Of a DNA stretch of 64,000 nt, positions 55,603-64,000 are shown piece by piece. Position numbers and translations under genes: made by a program. Numbering within the stretch: position 1 is the stretch's first letter; each line of letters opens with the position of its first letter. A model generated the notes under the pieces. It did no database searches. It saw nothing but the letters and a program-made list of their open reading frames with translations, and was not told the DNA's origin. The DNA is from an uncultured Methanobacterium sp. (GTDB lineage Archaea > Methanobacteriota > Methanobacteria > Methanobacteriales > Methanobacteriaceae): positions 1 to 64,000 of the forward strand of contig NZ_OY762552.1 of the NCBI RefSeq assembly GCF_963666025.1, given 5' to 3'.

Positions 55603-55666
55603 AGAAATTCCTCCTTCATAAACTTCCTTTCAAACTCATTCATCATATTATATAAATATAGTTGAT

Positions 55667-55985
55667 TTATGCCAGTATCATTGCTAAACCCAGAACCAGG
55701 CTTATGGTCACAATTACTGGTACATATATCTTTTCAAAAGTTTTGGGATTAATTTTTTTAAGTATTTTTGGCCCAATAAATGCACCTACTGCTGCTCCGC
55801 ATCTAGAAGAATTATCAAGGTTAAATCTAATATTCTTAATAAGAAATAACTCCCAATACTGGTGATTGAATTGAAGATCAGAACAAACACAGGGGTACCT
55901 ACCAATATCCTGGCTGGCAGTCTACTGTAATGTCCGGCTGAAACCTGTACATTAGGGACTATACTCCTTATTAAAGGAATTTACT
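55667..55985 (-). pseudogene. Relic of a TauE/SafE-family permease
   Basis: On the minus strand, one frame reads SIVPNVQVSAGHYSRLPARIL, VGTPVFVLIFNSITSIGSYF, then a stop at about 55796 in GCGGAGCAGCAGTAG. Shifting one base continues GAAVGAFIGPKILKKI, then PVIVTISLVLGLAMILA to TAA 55667. The pattern fits the C-terminal half of TauE/SafE transporters. The N-terminal half and a start are missing, so it is a frameshifted remnant. Confidence 0.55.
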
Positions 55986-56002
55986 TAAATGTATTGAAAT
56001 AA

Positions 56003-56320
56003 TCATTTATTGACCTTACCATCTCTACAGAAATATCGTCCGGGTAATGATTCTTTCAGTGCATATTCTTTCCAGATAGGGCATTCATTACATTTACAGA
56101 TCTTTTCAGTGTCAATATCTTTACAAATAGCTTTTCCAGTGCTGCAGTAAAGTCCGGGAACACGTTCAGTATCCATGCGCATGGGACTGTCCAGATCTTG
56201 CTGGGTTATCAGTAACATGATTTTTTGTTTATCTTTAACACATTGGCTTTCTACTTGTACAGCACACTTACCACAAAGGCATTGGTTGATGTTTTCCATT
56301 GAAAATTCAATTTTACCCAT
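56003..56320 (-). CDS. DUF2769 cysteine-rich protein
   Basis: The 105-residue protein holds ten or so cysteines in DUF2769 order: CLCGKCAVQVESQCV, GLYCSTGKAICKD, CKCNECPIWKEY, and RYFCRDGK. It probably binds metal or a cluster; the function is unknown, and the family is typical of methanogens. I chose ATG 56320 behind GGGGGGAT rather than the longer GTG frame. The gene is single. Confidence 0.85.
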   Translation of the reverse strand: MGKIEFSMENINQCLCGKCAVQVESQCVKDKQKIMLLITQQDLDSPMRMDTERVPGLYCSTGKAICKDIDTEKICKCNECPIWKEYALKESLPGRYFCRDGKVNK

Positions 56321-56554
56321 TTTATCCCCCCTCACATTGGTTACTTCTGAATCGTTTTAAAAAAGGTAGTGGGCACCTTCAGCTGTAACATTTTCCTCCA
56401 TTAAGCTTTATCCGTTAATATATTGGCATTAAAACCTCTTAAATGTAATCTGCTTAAATCGATTTTGAATTAGTTGGAAGTTTTTTTATTTAACCAGACA
56501 AATTATATCATTTAAAATATTAAATAATTATAATGGACTTGTACTACAGGATAT

Positions 56555-56562
56555 CTATAAAA
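56555..56562 (+). promoter_or_regulatory. TATA box of the 80-residue gene
   Basis: CTATAAAA ends 9 bp before the palindrome half AGACA-TACACTT, matching the layout at 52509-52517. Confidence 0.5.
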
Positions 56563-56566
56563 TTAT

Positions 56567-56587
56567 AGACATACACTTCAAGTGTAA
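56567..56587 (+). promoter_or_regulatory. Palindromic operator, copy 2
   Basis: The 21-bp element contains the perfect palindrome TACACTTCAAGTGTA (56572-56586) and flanking AGACA. It is identical, in the same orientation to transcription, to 52502-52482. It overlaps the expected transcription start and lies 32 bp before the ATG. Confidence 0.75.
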
Positions 56588-56618
56588 AATAGTTCATAAA
56601 AGGGGAACAGGCGATATA

Positions 56619-56861
56619 ATGATAGGCGAAATAAACTTTGCAACAGATATCAATGGCCATAAAGTTTGTAAATTTGAGGATGACAAAATCACAGTTACCA
56701 TTGTCCTTAAAAAAGATTACTCTGATGTTGAAGCTAAACTCAGAGATGTTGACATACTCAACGACATCGAAAAAGCCTTAGAATCAGTAACTGTAACTGA
56801 TGAATTTAAAGAACTGGTAGATAGTTATGGTTATCTATCCATTGACAAAATTGAAGGTTAA
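56619..56861 (+). CDS. Small hypothetical protein under the palindrome operator
   Basis: The 80-residue acidic protein (INFATDINGHKVCKFEDDKI, VTIVLKKDYSDVEAKLRDV, then a helical end) has no motif I recognise and no signal or membrane segment. AGGCGATATA precedes ATG 56619. Shared regulation with the 51818-52423 operon is the main clue to its role. Confidence 0.65.
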   Translation: MIGEINFATDINGHKVCKFEDDKITVTIVLKKDYSDVEAKLRDVDILNDIEKALESVTVTDEFKELVDSYGYLSIDKIEG

Positions 56862-57054
56862 ATCAATTTATAATTGATTTAAATATTTTAATTTATACTG
56901 AAATCATTTTTTATTTTTTTATTTTTCAAAATAATTGATTTGTTTTTGAGGGCAAAAACTACTAATTTTATATTGTATGATGGAAAAGGTATCCCATAAC
57001 CATTAAAAATTCAAAAATATCAATTAAGTAATTTCAAGTCAGGAGCCTAAAAAT

Positions 57055-58104
57055 ATGATGGAAGACATTTACGAACGTTCTTTAGCTGGAGAGATCACCA
57101 GGGAAGATGCACTGAAACTGGTAAACTCCAATCATTTTGAGTTATTTGACACTGCAGACCAGTTAAGACAGGAAATTGTGGGTGATGAAGTCACCTTTGT
57201 GGCCAACCGTAACATTGACATCACCGACCACTGCATCATAGGCTGCACATTCTGCTCCTTCCGAGATAATATAGGATATGAATTAACCACTGAAGAAATT
57301 TTAACCAGTATAAAAGAAGCTGTTGATGTAAATGCCAGTGAAATCTGTCTTTTCGGCGGGGTAATGCCCCACATGACTGTTGAATATTACTGTGATCTTT
57401 TTCATGCAATTAAAGAAAATTACGAAATCATGCTACACAGTATGTCTCCAGTGGAAGTTTTCCATGCTGCCAAAGAATCTGACGTGAGCACGCAAGAGGC
57501 GCTGACTTCATTTAAAAGTGCAGGACTGGATAGTTTAACTGGTGCTTCAGCCGAGATACTGGTGGACAGTGTCCGGGCTAAGCTCTGTCCTAATAAGGTA
57601 TCAACACAGGAATGGACTGATATCATCACTGAAGCTCACAATTTAGGGATTCCCAGCACATCCACCATTATGTACGGTAGTATAGAAACCTGGGAAGACC
57701 GTATAGAACACTTAATGATACTAAGGGATATTCAACGTGAAACCGGTGGCTTCACTGAACTGGTGCCCATGACCTTCCTGGGAAAAAATAACATCATGGG
57801 ACAGCAGTCCAATGGTGCCAGTGGTCTGGATGATCTGAAATTACACGCTATTGCCAGGATAATTCTGGGAAGGGATGTTCCCAATATCCAGGCATCATGG
57901 ATTAAAATAGGTACCAGAATGGCACAGATGGCCCTCTGCTGTGGTGCCAATGACCTGGGCGGTACCATGATGGAGGATCTCATCTCCATAGCAGCTGGTT
58001 CATCCTATGGGGAATATTTATCCCGGGAGGAAATGCACGCCACAATCGAAGGTATTGGTCGCATTCCTGCAGAACGCAACACTATCTATGAACGGGTCAA
58101 TTGA
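57055..58104 (+). CDS. cofH: CofH-like radical SAM enzyme (F420 biosynthesis)
   Basis: The 349-residue protein is a radical SAM enzyme with CIIGCTFC (CxxxCxxC, residues ~62-69), GGVMPHMTVEYY, SMSPVEVFH, GASAEILVDSVRAKLCP, and NIQASWIKIG followed by GANDLGGTMMED at the C-terminus. This matches CofH, which with CofG makes the deazaflavin core of coenzyme F420 from tyrosine and a ribityl uracil. Methanogens often have several CofH paralogs, so the substrate could differ. AGGAG is about 9 nt upstream of tandem ATGs. It is monocistronic here; no cofG is adjacent. Confidence 0.88.
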   Translation: MMEDIYERSLAGEITREDALKLVNSNHFELFDTADQLRQEIVGDEVTFVANRNIDITDHCIIGCTFCSFRDNIGYELTTEEILTSIKEAVDVNASEICLFGGVMPHMTVEYYCDLFHAIKENYEIMLHSMSPVEVFHAAKESDVSTQEALTSFKSAGLDSLTGASAEILVDSVRAKLCPNKVSTQEWTDIITEAHNLGIPSTSTIMYGSIETWEDRIEHLMILRDIQRETGGFTELVPMTFLGKNNIMGQQSNGASGLDDLKLHAIARIILGRDVPNIQASWIKIGTRMAQMALCCGANDLGGTMMEDLISIAAGSSYGEYLSREEMHATIEGIGRIPAERNTIYERVN

Positions 58105-58297
58105 AAAAAAGATATAACTAAAATCCCCAACAGCCAAGATTCAAGAATTTTTTTAAAAAGAAACTCTTTTTATTCTTCCATTACTTCTTTTTTTAATATT
58201 TTATTAGTTTACCTTTAACTGATTTAGGTGCGAGAGGTAATTATCCTCCTAAACCAACAGAAATAATTATCTATTCTAAAACTAAATACCATAATTC

Positions 58298-59155
58298 ATG
58301 CAGAGGGAAAGTATTTACAAACGGTATATACCAGGATCAACACCCAATAAAAAAAACAGTAAAGAAGATGCTTACTGGTTCCTTTTTAATTCCCATGAAA
58401 TCCTGATGGAACTTACCAGCAATAACCAAATTATGGTTCCTTTTTCAAAGAATTTAGAAGAAGTTAAGATTTCACCAGAAAGCATCCATTACCTCGGTAC
58501 CTTTAATGACCACCCCTGTTACTCAGGGGAACTTGAAAATGGAAGTGTTGCCCCGGATGGAATGGTTTTTCAGGATTTACGTTCACTGTATGACCAGGTA
58601 GATGAAGATATCTACCTCTTAGCAGGCAGGGCTTCTAAGATTGTCAACTGGGACCGAACCCATCAGTTTTGTGGTCAATGCGGAACACCCACTGTGACCA
58701 AAGATGATGAGATGGCCAAGATTTGCCCGGTGTGTGGTTTTATAAGTTTCACCCGTCTTTCACCTGCAGTGATCACTGCCATAATCAAGGATGGCAAATT
58801 ACTCATGGCCCTGCACACCCGTACCCCTGGGGATATGTACGGACTCATCGCCGGGTTTGTGGAGCCCGGTGAAACCTTAAGCGAAGCCGTGGAAAGGGAA
58901 ACCATGGAAGAAGTGGGTTTAAAGGTGAATAATATAAAATATTTTGGAAGTCAACCCTGGCCATATCCCAATTCCTTGATGATCGGATTCACTGCAGATT
59001 ATGAAAGTGGTGAAATTGAAGTTGATGGTAAGGAAATAACTGATGCCCGGTGGTTCAGTGCAGATGAACTTCCCAGAGTACCCTCCAAAATGAGCATTGC
59101 CGGAGAGCTAATTGAGTGGTATCTTGAAAATTACGGTGGAAACGATTCCAAATAA
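58298..59155 (+). CDS. nudC: NudC-like NADH pyrophosphatase (Nudix)
   Basis: The 285-residue protein has an N-terminal NUDIX-like domain, a zinc ribbon (FCGQCGTP...ICPVCGF), the Nudix box GFVEPGETLSEAVERETMEEVG, written here as G-x5-E-x7-REUxEExG, and SQPWPYPNSLMIGF, the NADH-specific SQPWPFPxS motif. It should cleave NAD(H) or NAD-capped RNA to NMN and AMP. The start ATG 58298 has no ribosome binding site and may be leaderless. Confidence 0.9.
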   Translation: MQRESIYKRYIPGSTPNKKNSKEDAYWFLFNSHEILMELTSNNQIMVPFSKNLEEVKISPESIHYLGTFNDHPCYSGELENGSVAPDGMVFQDLRSLYDQVDEDIYLLAGRASKIVNWDRTHQFCGQCGTPTVTKDDEMAKICPVCGFISFTRLSPAVITAIIKDGKLLMALHTRTPGDMYGLIAGFVEPGETLSEAVERETMEEVGLKVNNIKYFGSQPWPYPNSLMIGFTADYESGEIEVDGKEITDARWFSADELPRVPSKMSIAGELIEWYLENYGGNDSK

Positions 59156-59325
59156 CCTATTGACCTAATTTTCAAATATAAACTATCTCACTTTAATATA
59201 AATTTATCTCACCAAGATGTAAGCTAAACAGAGTTATTGAAATATCAATTATTTTAATTTTTTGTATAGGAAAAATACGATATTCTAAACAATTATATAA
59301 TATAAAATTTGAGATTTTAGTATAA
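59156..59325. other. Non-coding spacer
   Basis: AT-rich spacer after nudC with no gene or clear signal, before the antiporter relic. Confidence 0.4.
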
Positions 59326-59475
59326 TTAGTTCAGAACAGTTTATTTTAGTAGGATCTCTTCTACTCCCCATCAGCATAATCATCAGTAAAACTTCCCAAC
59401 AACTGGTATCCCCTCTCTGATTTTCTTCCTGTTAATTGGAATGTTAGCAGGATCTGAAGGAATCATTGTCACATA
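59326..59475 (+). pseudogene. N-terminal relic of a CvrA-like cation/proton antiporter
   Basis: One frame reads EQFILVGSLLLPISIIISK, then TSQQL, where a shift of one base at about 59405 gives GIPSLIFFLLIGMLAGSEGI and a stop at 59475. This is the first ~50 residues of a CvrA/CPA1-type antiporter, helix 1 and helix 2 with the LxGMLAGxEGI motif. The remaining ~450 codons are absent. Confidence 0.55.
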
Positions 59476-59677
59476 ATATCCTACTTTATTATCAAATTAT
59501 TCTAAAAAGAGAGATAAATGATCATTTATAGTAAAAAAGGAGATTATGAAAAATAACATGAAAAGATTATGAAAAATTAAATAAAATAATAATACCTAAT
59601 AGGTTTATATGTTAAAATATACCATATTCCATACATTGAAGTGTTGAATGTGTCAAATCAGGTTTAATGGTGATGAA

Positions 59678-60553
59678 ATGGCTGGAAAGACAATTTTAGT
59701 AGTTGAAGATGAGGGAATCAGTGCCATTGAAATCCAGGAATGTTTACAATCTTTAGGATACTATGTTCCATCCACTGCCAAAACCGGGAATGAAGCAATA
59801 CAGGAAGCATTCTCCATTAAACCAGATTTAATTCTTATGGATATTACATTAAAAGGGGATATGGATGGTATAGATGCTGCTACCATTATTAAAAGCTTCA
59901 TGGATGTTCCCCTTATTTATTTAACTGCACTGGATGATGTTGAAACATTTAACCGGATGATTGGCACCAATGCTAATGCCTATTTAATCAAACCCATTGA
60001 AGAAGCAGAACTACGTAATAATATCCAATTAGCATTAAAAAATCACGAAACTAGACAAAAAGAACTGGAAGACGAGAAAAATGCCAGTTTGAAAGATGTT
60101 CAGATATTCATGCGCAGCGCACTTCCAGAATTGGTTACAAACATTCCGATCTCCGAGAGAAGTGTGTTCCTGTCCCGTTTCATGAGACTTTTTGAACAAA
60201 ACATGAAACCACTGTTCCACCAGTATGCCCGAGATTACGGCAAGGACCCCTATAACAATCTGAGTGAAGAGGATAAAATGAAGGTATATCTCTCCTGGAT
60301 TGCACACTTATACGAAAACCTAGGTTTTAAGGTTTTAACACGTTCCAGGGGAACACTTGGCGCGATGACTGTTAAAAAATGTTCATGGTCACCAGGCCGG
60401 CCTAATGATGTTTTTTTATGTCTCATCTGCCAGAGTATTATGCAGTTAACCTACTCCTGGACCAAACTACCTGGAAGGGTTAAAGAAGAACCCACCACGG
60501 GTATGCTGCAATCAGTCTGTAAGTTTGATTACGATATGGACAATACCCTTTGA
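59678..60553 (+). CDS. Response regulator with methanogen output domain
   Basis: The 291-residue protein has a REC domain (residues 1-125) with phosphoacceptor D55 (PDLILMDITLKG), acidic pair E10/D11, YLTALDD and the Lys in YLIKPIEE. A coiled linker leads to a C-terminal ~150-residue domain (NLSEEDKMKVYLSWIAHLYENLG, TVKKCSW, CLICQSIM with three cysteines) like the methanogen output domain 1 of methanogen regulators. I chose ATG 59678 (GGTGATGAA upstream) over GTG 59648. It precedes the histidine kinase on the same strand. Confidence 0.85.
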   Translation: MAGKTILVVEDEGISAIEIQECLQSLGYYVPSTAKTGNEAIQEAFSIKPDLILMDITLKGDMDGIDAATIIKSFMDVPLIYLTALDDVETFNRMIGTNANAYLIKPIEEAELRNNIQLALKNHETRQKELEDEKNASLKDVQIFMRSALPELVTNIPISERSVFLSRFMRLFEQNMKPLFHQYARDYGKDPYNNLSEEDKMKVYLSWIAHLYENLGFKVLTRSRGTLGAMTVKKCSWSPGRPNDVFLCLICQSIMQLTYSWTKLPGRVKEEPTTGMLQSVCKFDYDMDNTL

Positions 60554-60849
60554 TAGAACAACAATTCCAATATATTTTATTAACAATTTAAATTCATTAT
60601 GATTTCAAATATAAAATAAAACTTGTATATTGTTTAAGAGAATTATTTTTTTTTGATTGTTCCCAACTTCACAAATTTAATGGTTTGCAGTGACAAAATT
60701 CACATCAGTACTCAATTAAATTTATGCTGTTGTGAAACAATGCATAAACATATTTGATGAATAAAAAATAGTGGTTGTAAAATAAATTTTTAGGAAAACA
60801 TTATTGGCGGTATCCCAGTAGCACGTAATAAGTCTAAAGGGGATAATTA

Positions 60850-63576
60850 ATGACAAACGACAATATGGGCTTGAAAGATTTAAACCGGGTTAAAATATTA
60901 AAAAAAGAAATATTAGAGTTGAAAAAAGAAATTGCCTATAAGGAAGAAATATTCGAAATTTCTCCCAACTACATTATCCTGATAGGGTTAAATGGGGAAA
61001 TATTAGAGGTTAACAACTCCGTTAACAACCTCCTGTCCCGGATTGATAAAAAAATTCCCAAACTACTTTCACAACTTGAAATTATACCCTCACAAGAGTA
61101 TCATAAATATAACAGTTCTATTGATTCTATATTCAATAAAAATACTAATGAACCTTTTAAATCATTTTTTTTGGATAAGGGAGATGAATTTAGATATATT
61201 AAAGTCTACATTTCTCCAGTTAAATCACAGGATGAAATTATCGCCATTTCCATCTTTGCAACAGACATCACTGATGTTAAATTAATGGAAGATACACTGC
61301 AGGAATCCCTTTCTCTTCAAAAAGCAACCATGGAATCTGTTGCCAATGGAATACTGGTGGTCAATAACCATGGAATAGTAACCAGTTACAACCAGAAATT
61401 CCTGGACATGTGGAATATTCCTCAATCAATGGTTTATCCAGGATATGATAATGATCTCTTGGAATATGTGATTAGTGATGTGAAGGATCAGTCAAACTTT
61501 AGATTAAAAATAGAACACCTCTATCAGAACCCTCACCAGATCAGTACGGATACCATAGAATTTGAGGATGGGCGAGTTTACGAGCGCTATTCACAACCAC
61601 AAATAATAGGCAATGATGTTACTGGAAGGGTGTGGAGTTTCACCGATCTTACTACCCTTAAACAGACAAAAGAATCACTGCGGGAATCTGTGGCATACTA
61701 TAAAACCATATTTGAACATAGTGGAACCGCCACCATCATTGTTGAAGAAGACAGTACCATATCACTGGCCAACTCTGAAACAGAAAAGATATTTGGATAT
61801 CATCCCCTGGAAGTTATGGGCAAAAAAACATGGAAAGACTTTGTCCTGCCAGAATATCAACCTCAAATGGATGAATATCAAAGATTAAGGTGCAATAATT
61901 CAACTTCAACTCCTAATAATTATGAATTCCGTATCATTGATAAATACGGTCAAATTAAAGATATTTTCGCCAATATTTGTCTCATACCTGGAACAAAAAG
62001 AACATTGGCATCCATTTTAGATGTAACCGAACGTAACCAGGCACTGGCAAAAATTACAGAAAGTGAAAACAGGTACAGGACACTAGCTGAGGCAGTGGAA
62101 GATTTTGTATTTATCATAAACCAGGACGACAACTTAGAATATATCAATGAATATGCAGCACGCAAATGGAAACTAAACCCCTCTGAAGTACTAGGTAAAC
62201 CCCGATGCGAGCTATTCCCCCCAGAAACCAATGAATTGCAGGGTAAATATCTTCAAAGGGTATTCCAGATCAAAAATACAGTCAGAGGCGAAAACCTGGT
62301 GACCATGACCCCTGATTCCATGTGGCTGGATACTATCCTTATTCCCCTTAAAACTCATGATGGAAGTGTTGAAAAGGTTCTTTGCGTTGCCAGGGATATG
62401 ACCGAAAGGAAAGAATACGAATTGCTTTTAAGCAGGCAGAACGAAATCCACAAAGCCATGGGAACCATTTTAACCGAGGCCATCATATCAGAAACCGAAA
62501 AAGATCTAACTAAAACATGCCTCCGTGTATGTGAAGACATTACTCAGAGTGAATTTGGTTTTATATGCGAAATTAACCATGATGGGAAATTCAACTCCCC
62601 GGCTCTTAGTGAATCTCTTCTGGAAAAATTTCCACTGGAAGATCTTGATTTTAATCCCATGGTGAAAAACATAAAAATACAGGATATCTGGAAGCAGCTT
62701 AAGACCAACAAACATCCAGTGATTTATAATGATTTTTCTCTCTTTGATCTGGATCTTTTACCTGGAGATCATCCCTTCCTTAAGAACATTCTCATAGCCC
62801 CACTCTTAAAGAATGGGGACTTCATGGGATTGATTGGATTGGGTAACAAGGAATCAGACTATGATTTCTCCGATAGTAAAGCCCTGGGAAGTATTTCCAC
62901 CACAATTGTTGAGGCACTCCTCAGAAAACGAGCCGAGGAAAATTTAAAAAAGGCTTTAAATGATAAGGAAATGCTGGTCCGGGAAATTCATCACCGCACC
63001 AAGAATAATTTGATGATCATGGCCAGCTTACTCAATCTCACCTCTGCTGATATTGAAGATGAAAAGGCCAAGGAGATATTCAGGCAGATTCAGACCAGGG
63101 CCAAATCCATGGCACTTATCCACGAAAAACTCTATCGATCCGATAATTTTAAACAGATTAACTTCGGAGATTACATCCGTCACCTGGCCCGGGATCTTTT
63201 TAATTCCTTTTTAAGATACCCTGAACGGGTGGAACTGGTAATGGAACTGGAAGATTTGAACCTGGATATTAATACTGCCATTCCACTGGGCCTCATATTG
63301 AACGAACTTTTAACCAACTCCATGAAATATGCATTCCCCAATGGAAGATACGGAACTATTACCATTAAATTTTTCAAAAAAGCCGAAAACTATTTGATGA
63401 TAGTGGATGATGATGGTATTGGACTTCCTTCAGATCTGGACGTGCAAAAAACGGATACACTGGGACTGCAACTGGTTAAAAATCTTATAGGGCAGATCGA
63501 AGGAGATATGGTGGTCTTTCGGGATGATGGAACTCATATAACCATCACATTCAATGAAAATGATTATCTGTCTTGA
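60850..63576 (+). CDS. Multi-PAS/GAF sensor histidine kinase (HisKA_2)
   Basis: The 908-residue cytoplasmic kinase has an N-terminal coiled coil, four PAS domains (about residues 30-145, 155-275, 275-395 and 400-525), a GAF domain (~535-695), and a HisKA_2 helix with the phosphorylated His in REIHHRTKNNL at about residue 714. The HATPase domain has N-box LNELLTNSMKYAF and the DDGIGLP and LGLQLVKNL boxes. No transmembrane segment is present, so it senses internal signals. It probably works with the response regulator 300 bp upstream. AAAGGGGAT precedes the ATG. Confidence 0.92.
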   Translation: MTNDNMGLKDLNRVKILKKEILELKKEIAYKEEIFEISPNYIILIGLNGEILEVNNSVNNLLSRIDKKIPKLLSQLEIIPSQEYHKYNSSIDSIFNKNTNEPFKSFFLDKGDEFRYIKVYISPVKSQDEIIAISIFATDITDVKLMEDTLQESLSLQKATMESVANGILVVNNHGIVTSYNQKFLDMWNIPQSMVYPGYDNDLLEYVISDVKDQSNFRLKIEHLYQNPHQISTDTIEFEDGRVYERYSQPQIIGNDVTGRVWSFTDLTTLKQTKESLRESVAYYKTIFEHSGTATIIVEEDSTISLANSETEKIFGYHPLEVMGKKTWKDFVLPEYQPQMDEYQRLRCNNSTSTPNNYEFRIIDKYGQIKDIFANICLIPGTKRTLASILDVTERNQALAKITESENRYRTLAEAVEDFVFIINQDDNLEYINEYAARKWKLNPSEVLGKPRCELFPPETNELQGKYLQRVFQIKNTVRGENLVTMTPDSMWLDTILIPLKTHDGSVEKVLCVARDMTERKEYELLLSRQNEIHKAMGTILTEAIISETEKDLTKTCLRVCEDITQSEFGFICEINHDGKFNSPALSESLLEKFPLEDLDFNPMVKNIKIQDIWKQLKTNKHPVIYNDFSLFDLDLLPGDHPFLKNILIAPLLKNGDFMGLIGLGNKESDYDFSDSKALGSISTTIVEALLRKRAEENLKKALNDKEMLVREIHHRTKNNLMIMASLLNLTSADIEDEKAKEIFRQIQTRAKSMALIHEKLYRSDNFKQINFGDYIRHLARDLFNSFLRYPERVELVMELEDLNLDINTAIPLGLILNELLTNSMKYAFPNGRYGTITIKFFKKAENYLMIVDDDGIGLPSDLDVQKTDTLGLQLVKNLIGQIEGDMVVFRDDGTHITITFNENDYLS

Positions 63577-63637
63577 AGGAGGTTACTAAGCGAAGAAATC
63601 TACAAAAAAGAGTCTGACTAAGGTGAAGAAATTTATT

Positions 63638-63693
63638 TATCAAAGAAGTTTACCAAGCTGATCTAATTATCAAATAAGTTTACCGAGAGCGAA
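63638..63693. repeat. Short degenerate repeat after the kinase gene
   Basis: TATCAAAGAAGTTTACCAAGC and TATCAAATAAGTTTACCGAG are near-copies, at 63638 and 63668, within an AT-rich 300-bp gap (63577-63881) that otherwise holds no gene. Confidence 0.5.
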
Positions 63694-63881
63694 GGAGTTA
63701 GTAAAATAAACATTCTAAAATAAGCCTATTCTCAAAAATTGATTTTTATTTTAAAAAAAAAATCACCCCTTATTGACTTATAAAGTCTTATTTTTCCATT
63801 TATTTTATCTTAATTTTCCAGTTAGTTTAATATAGAGTAAAATAAAAAAATGTTCTTAGTAAAAATTCAAGAGGGAGAAGC

Positions 63882-64000
63882 ATGTCAACTAATGATCATA
63901 AACAATTATTAAAGGATTTAACAGATGATGATCCTGAAAAAAGAAAAGAATCAGCAGAAAAGTTGGGTGAAACCGGAAATCCTGAGGTTATTGAACCATT
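63882..64000 (+). CDS. Start of a HEAT-repeat-like protein, cut by window edge
   Basis: ATG 63882 follows GAGGGAGAAG. The 39 codons visible read a charged helix, LLKDLTDDDPEKRKESAEKLGETGNPEVIEP in parts, the classic HEAT-repeat pattern (L-DxDPxxRxxAAxxLGxxGxxxxxxPL). The rest lies beyond the window. HEAT-repeat proteins act as scaffolds and can be linked to bilin lyase or phycocyanobilin-type families; nothing more can be said. Confidence 0.75.
   Translation, partial: MSTNDHKQLLKDLTDDDPEKRKESAEKLGETGNPEVIEP

Noticed and set aside
55662..55865. 67-codon plus-strand membrane-like frame
   Set aside because: It mirrors the minus-strand TauE/SafE relic, which has the recognisable family pattern.

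Overview
The window is AT-rich DNA from a methanogenic archaeon, most likely a Methanobacterium or close relative in the Methanobacteriales. The signs are a CofH-type F420 biosynthesis radical-SAM enzyme, a response regulator with a methanogen-type output domain, several secreted beta-helix adhesin-like and cell-wall hydrolase-like proteins, an XPD/DinG helicase, a Hrq1-like helicase, archaeal TATA boxes with leaderless genes, and strong GGAGGTGAT-type ribosome binding sites. I saw no rRNA, tRNA or CRISPR array.

Layout. 1-0.94 kb: an IS transposase cut by the left edge. 1.4-6.9 kb: a winged-helix/nucleotidyltransferase fusion, a Zn-dependent phospholipase C-like protein, a secreted TIM-barrel protein, a RhuM-like protein and an anchored beta-helix protein. 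7-31.7 kb: an accessory region rich in small regulators and toxin-antitoxin-like genes (orphan MNT with a HEPN relic, Fic, HicBA, DUF3467 with its regulator, AlbA_2/ATPase regulator) mixed with helicases, a C-terminally truncated glutamate dehydrogenase, an ADP-ribosylglycohydrolase, a PIG-L deacetylase, a pseudomurein-hydrolase candidate and several decayed genes. 31.7-39.6 kb: MFS exporter, PLD-like protein, an FtsX/LolD-type ABC exporter and a large surface beta-helix protein. 40.3-44.2 kb: a compact signalling locus of four Roadblock/LC7 proteins, two V4R-like proteins and one small Ras-like GTPase, partly duplicated, next to a divergent ribbon-helix-helix regulator. 45-64 kb: housekeeping and signalling genes (DUF488, Hrq1-like helicase fused to TPRs, MgtE, RNase III, polyprenyl diphosphate synthase, metallo-beta-lactamase, CofH, NudC, response regulator, multi-PAS histidine kinase) and the start of a HEAT-repeat-like gene at the right edge.

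Four points deserve most attention. (1) The Roadblock-V4R-GTPase cluster has the parts of a GTPase switch with GAP/GEF-like partners, reminiscent of MglA/MglB and of TRAPP, and its two copies share an upstream inverted-repeat element. (2) At least six genes appear to start at ATT or ATA codons placed 6-9 nt after a good Shine-Dalgarno sequence. The extra N-terminus restores a signal peptide, a first membrane helix or a TPR helix. (3) One 21-bp element containing the perfect palindrome TACACTTCAAGTGTA lies at the same place relative to the TATA box in two distant promoters, which points to a small unknown regulon. (4) A 15-G homopolymer next to a second slippage-prone tract sits at the start of a membrane-protein gene.

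The window also holds an unusual number of relics (HEPN, flavodoxin-like, TauE/SafE-like, CvrA-like, two small winged-helix genes, a split PD-(D/E)XK gene). All function calls come from reading the sequence; no database search was run.
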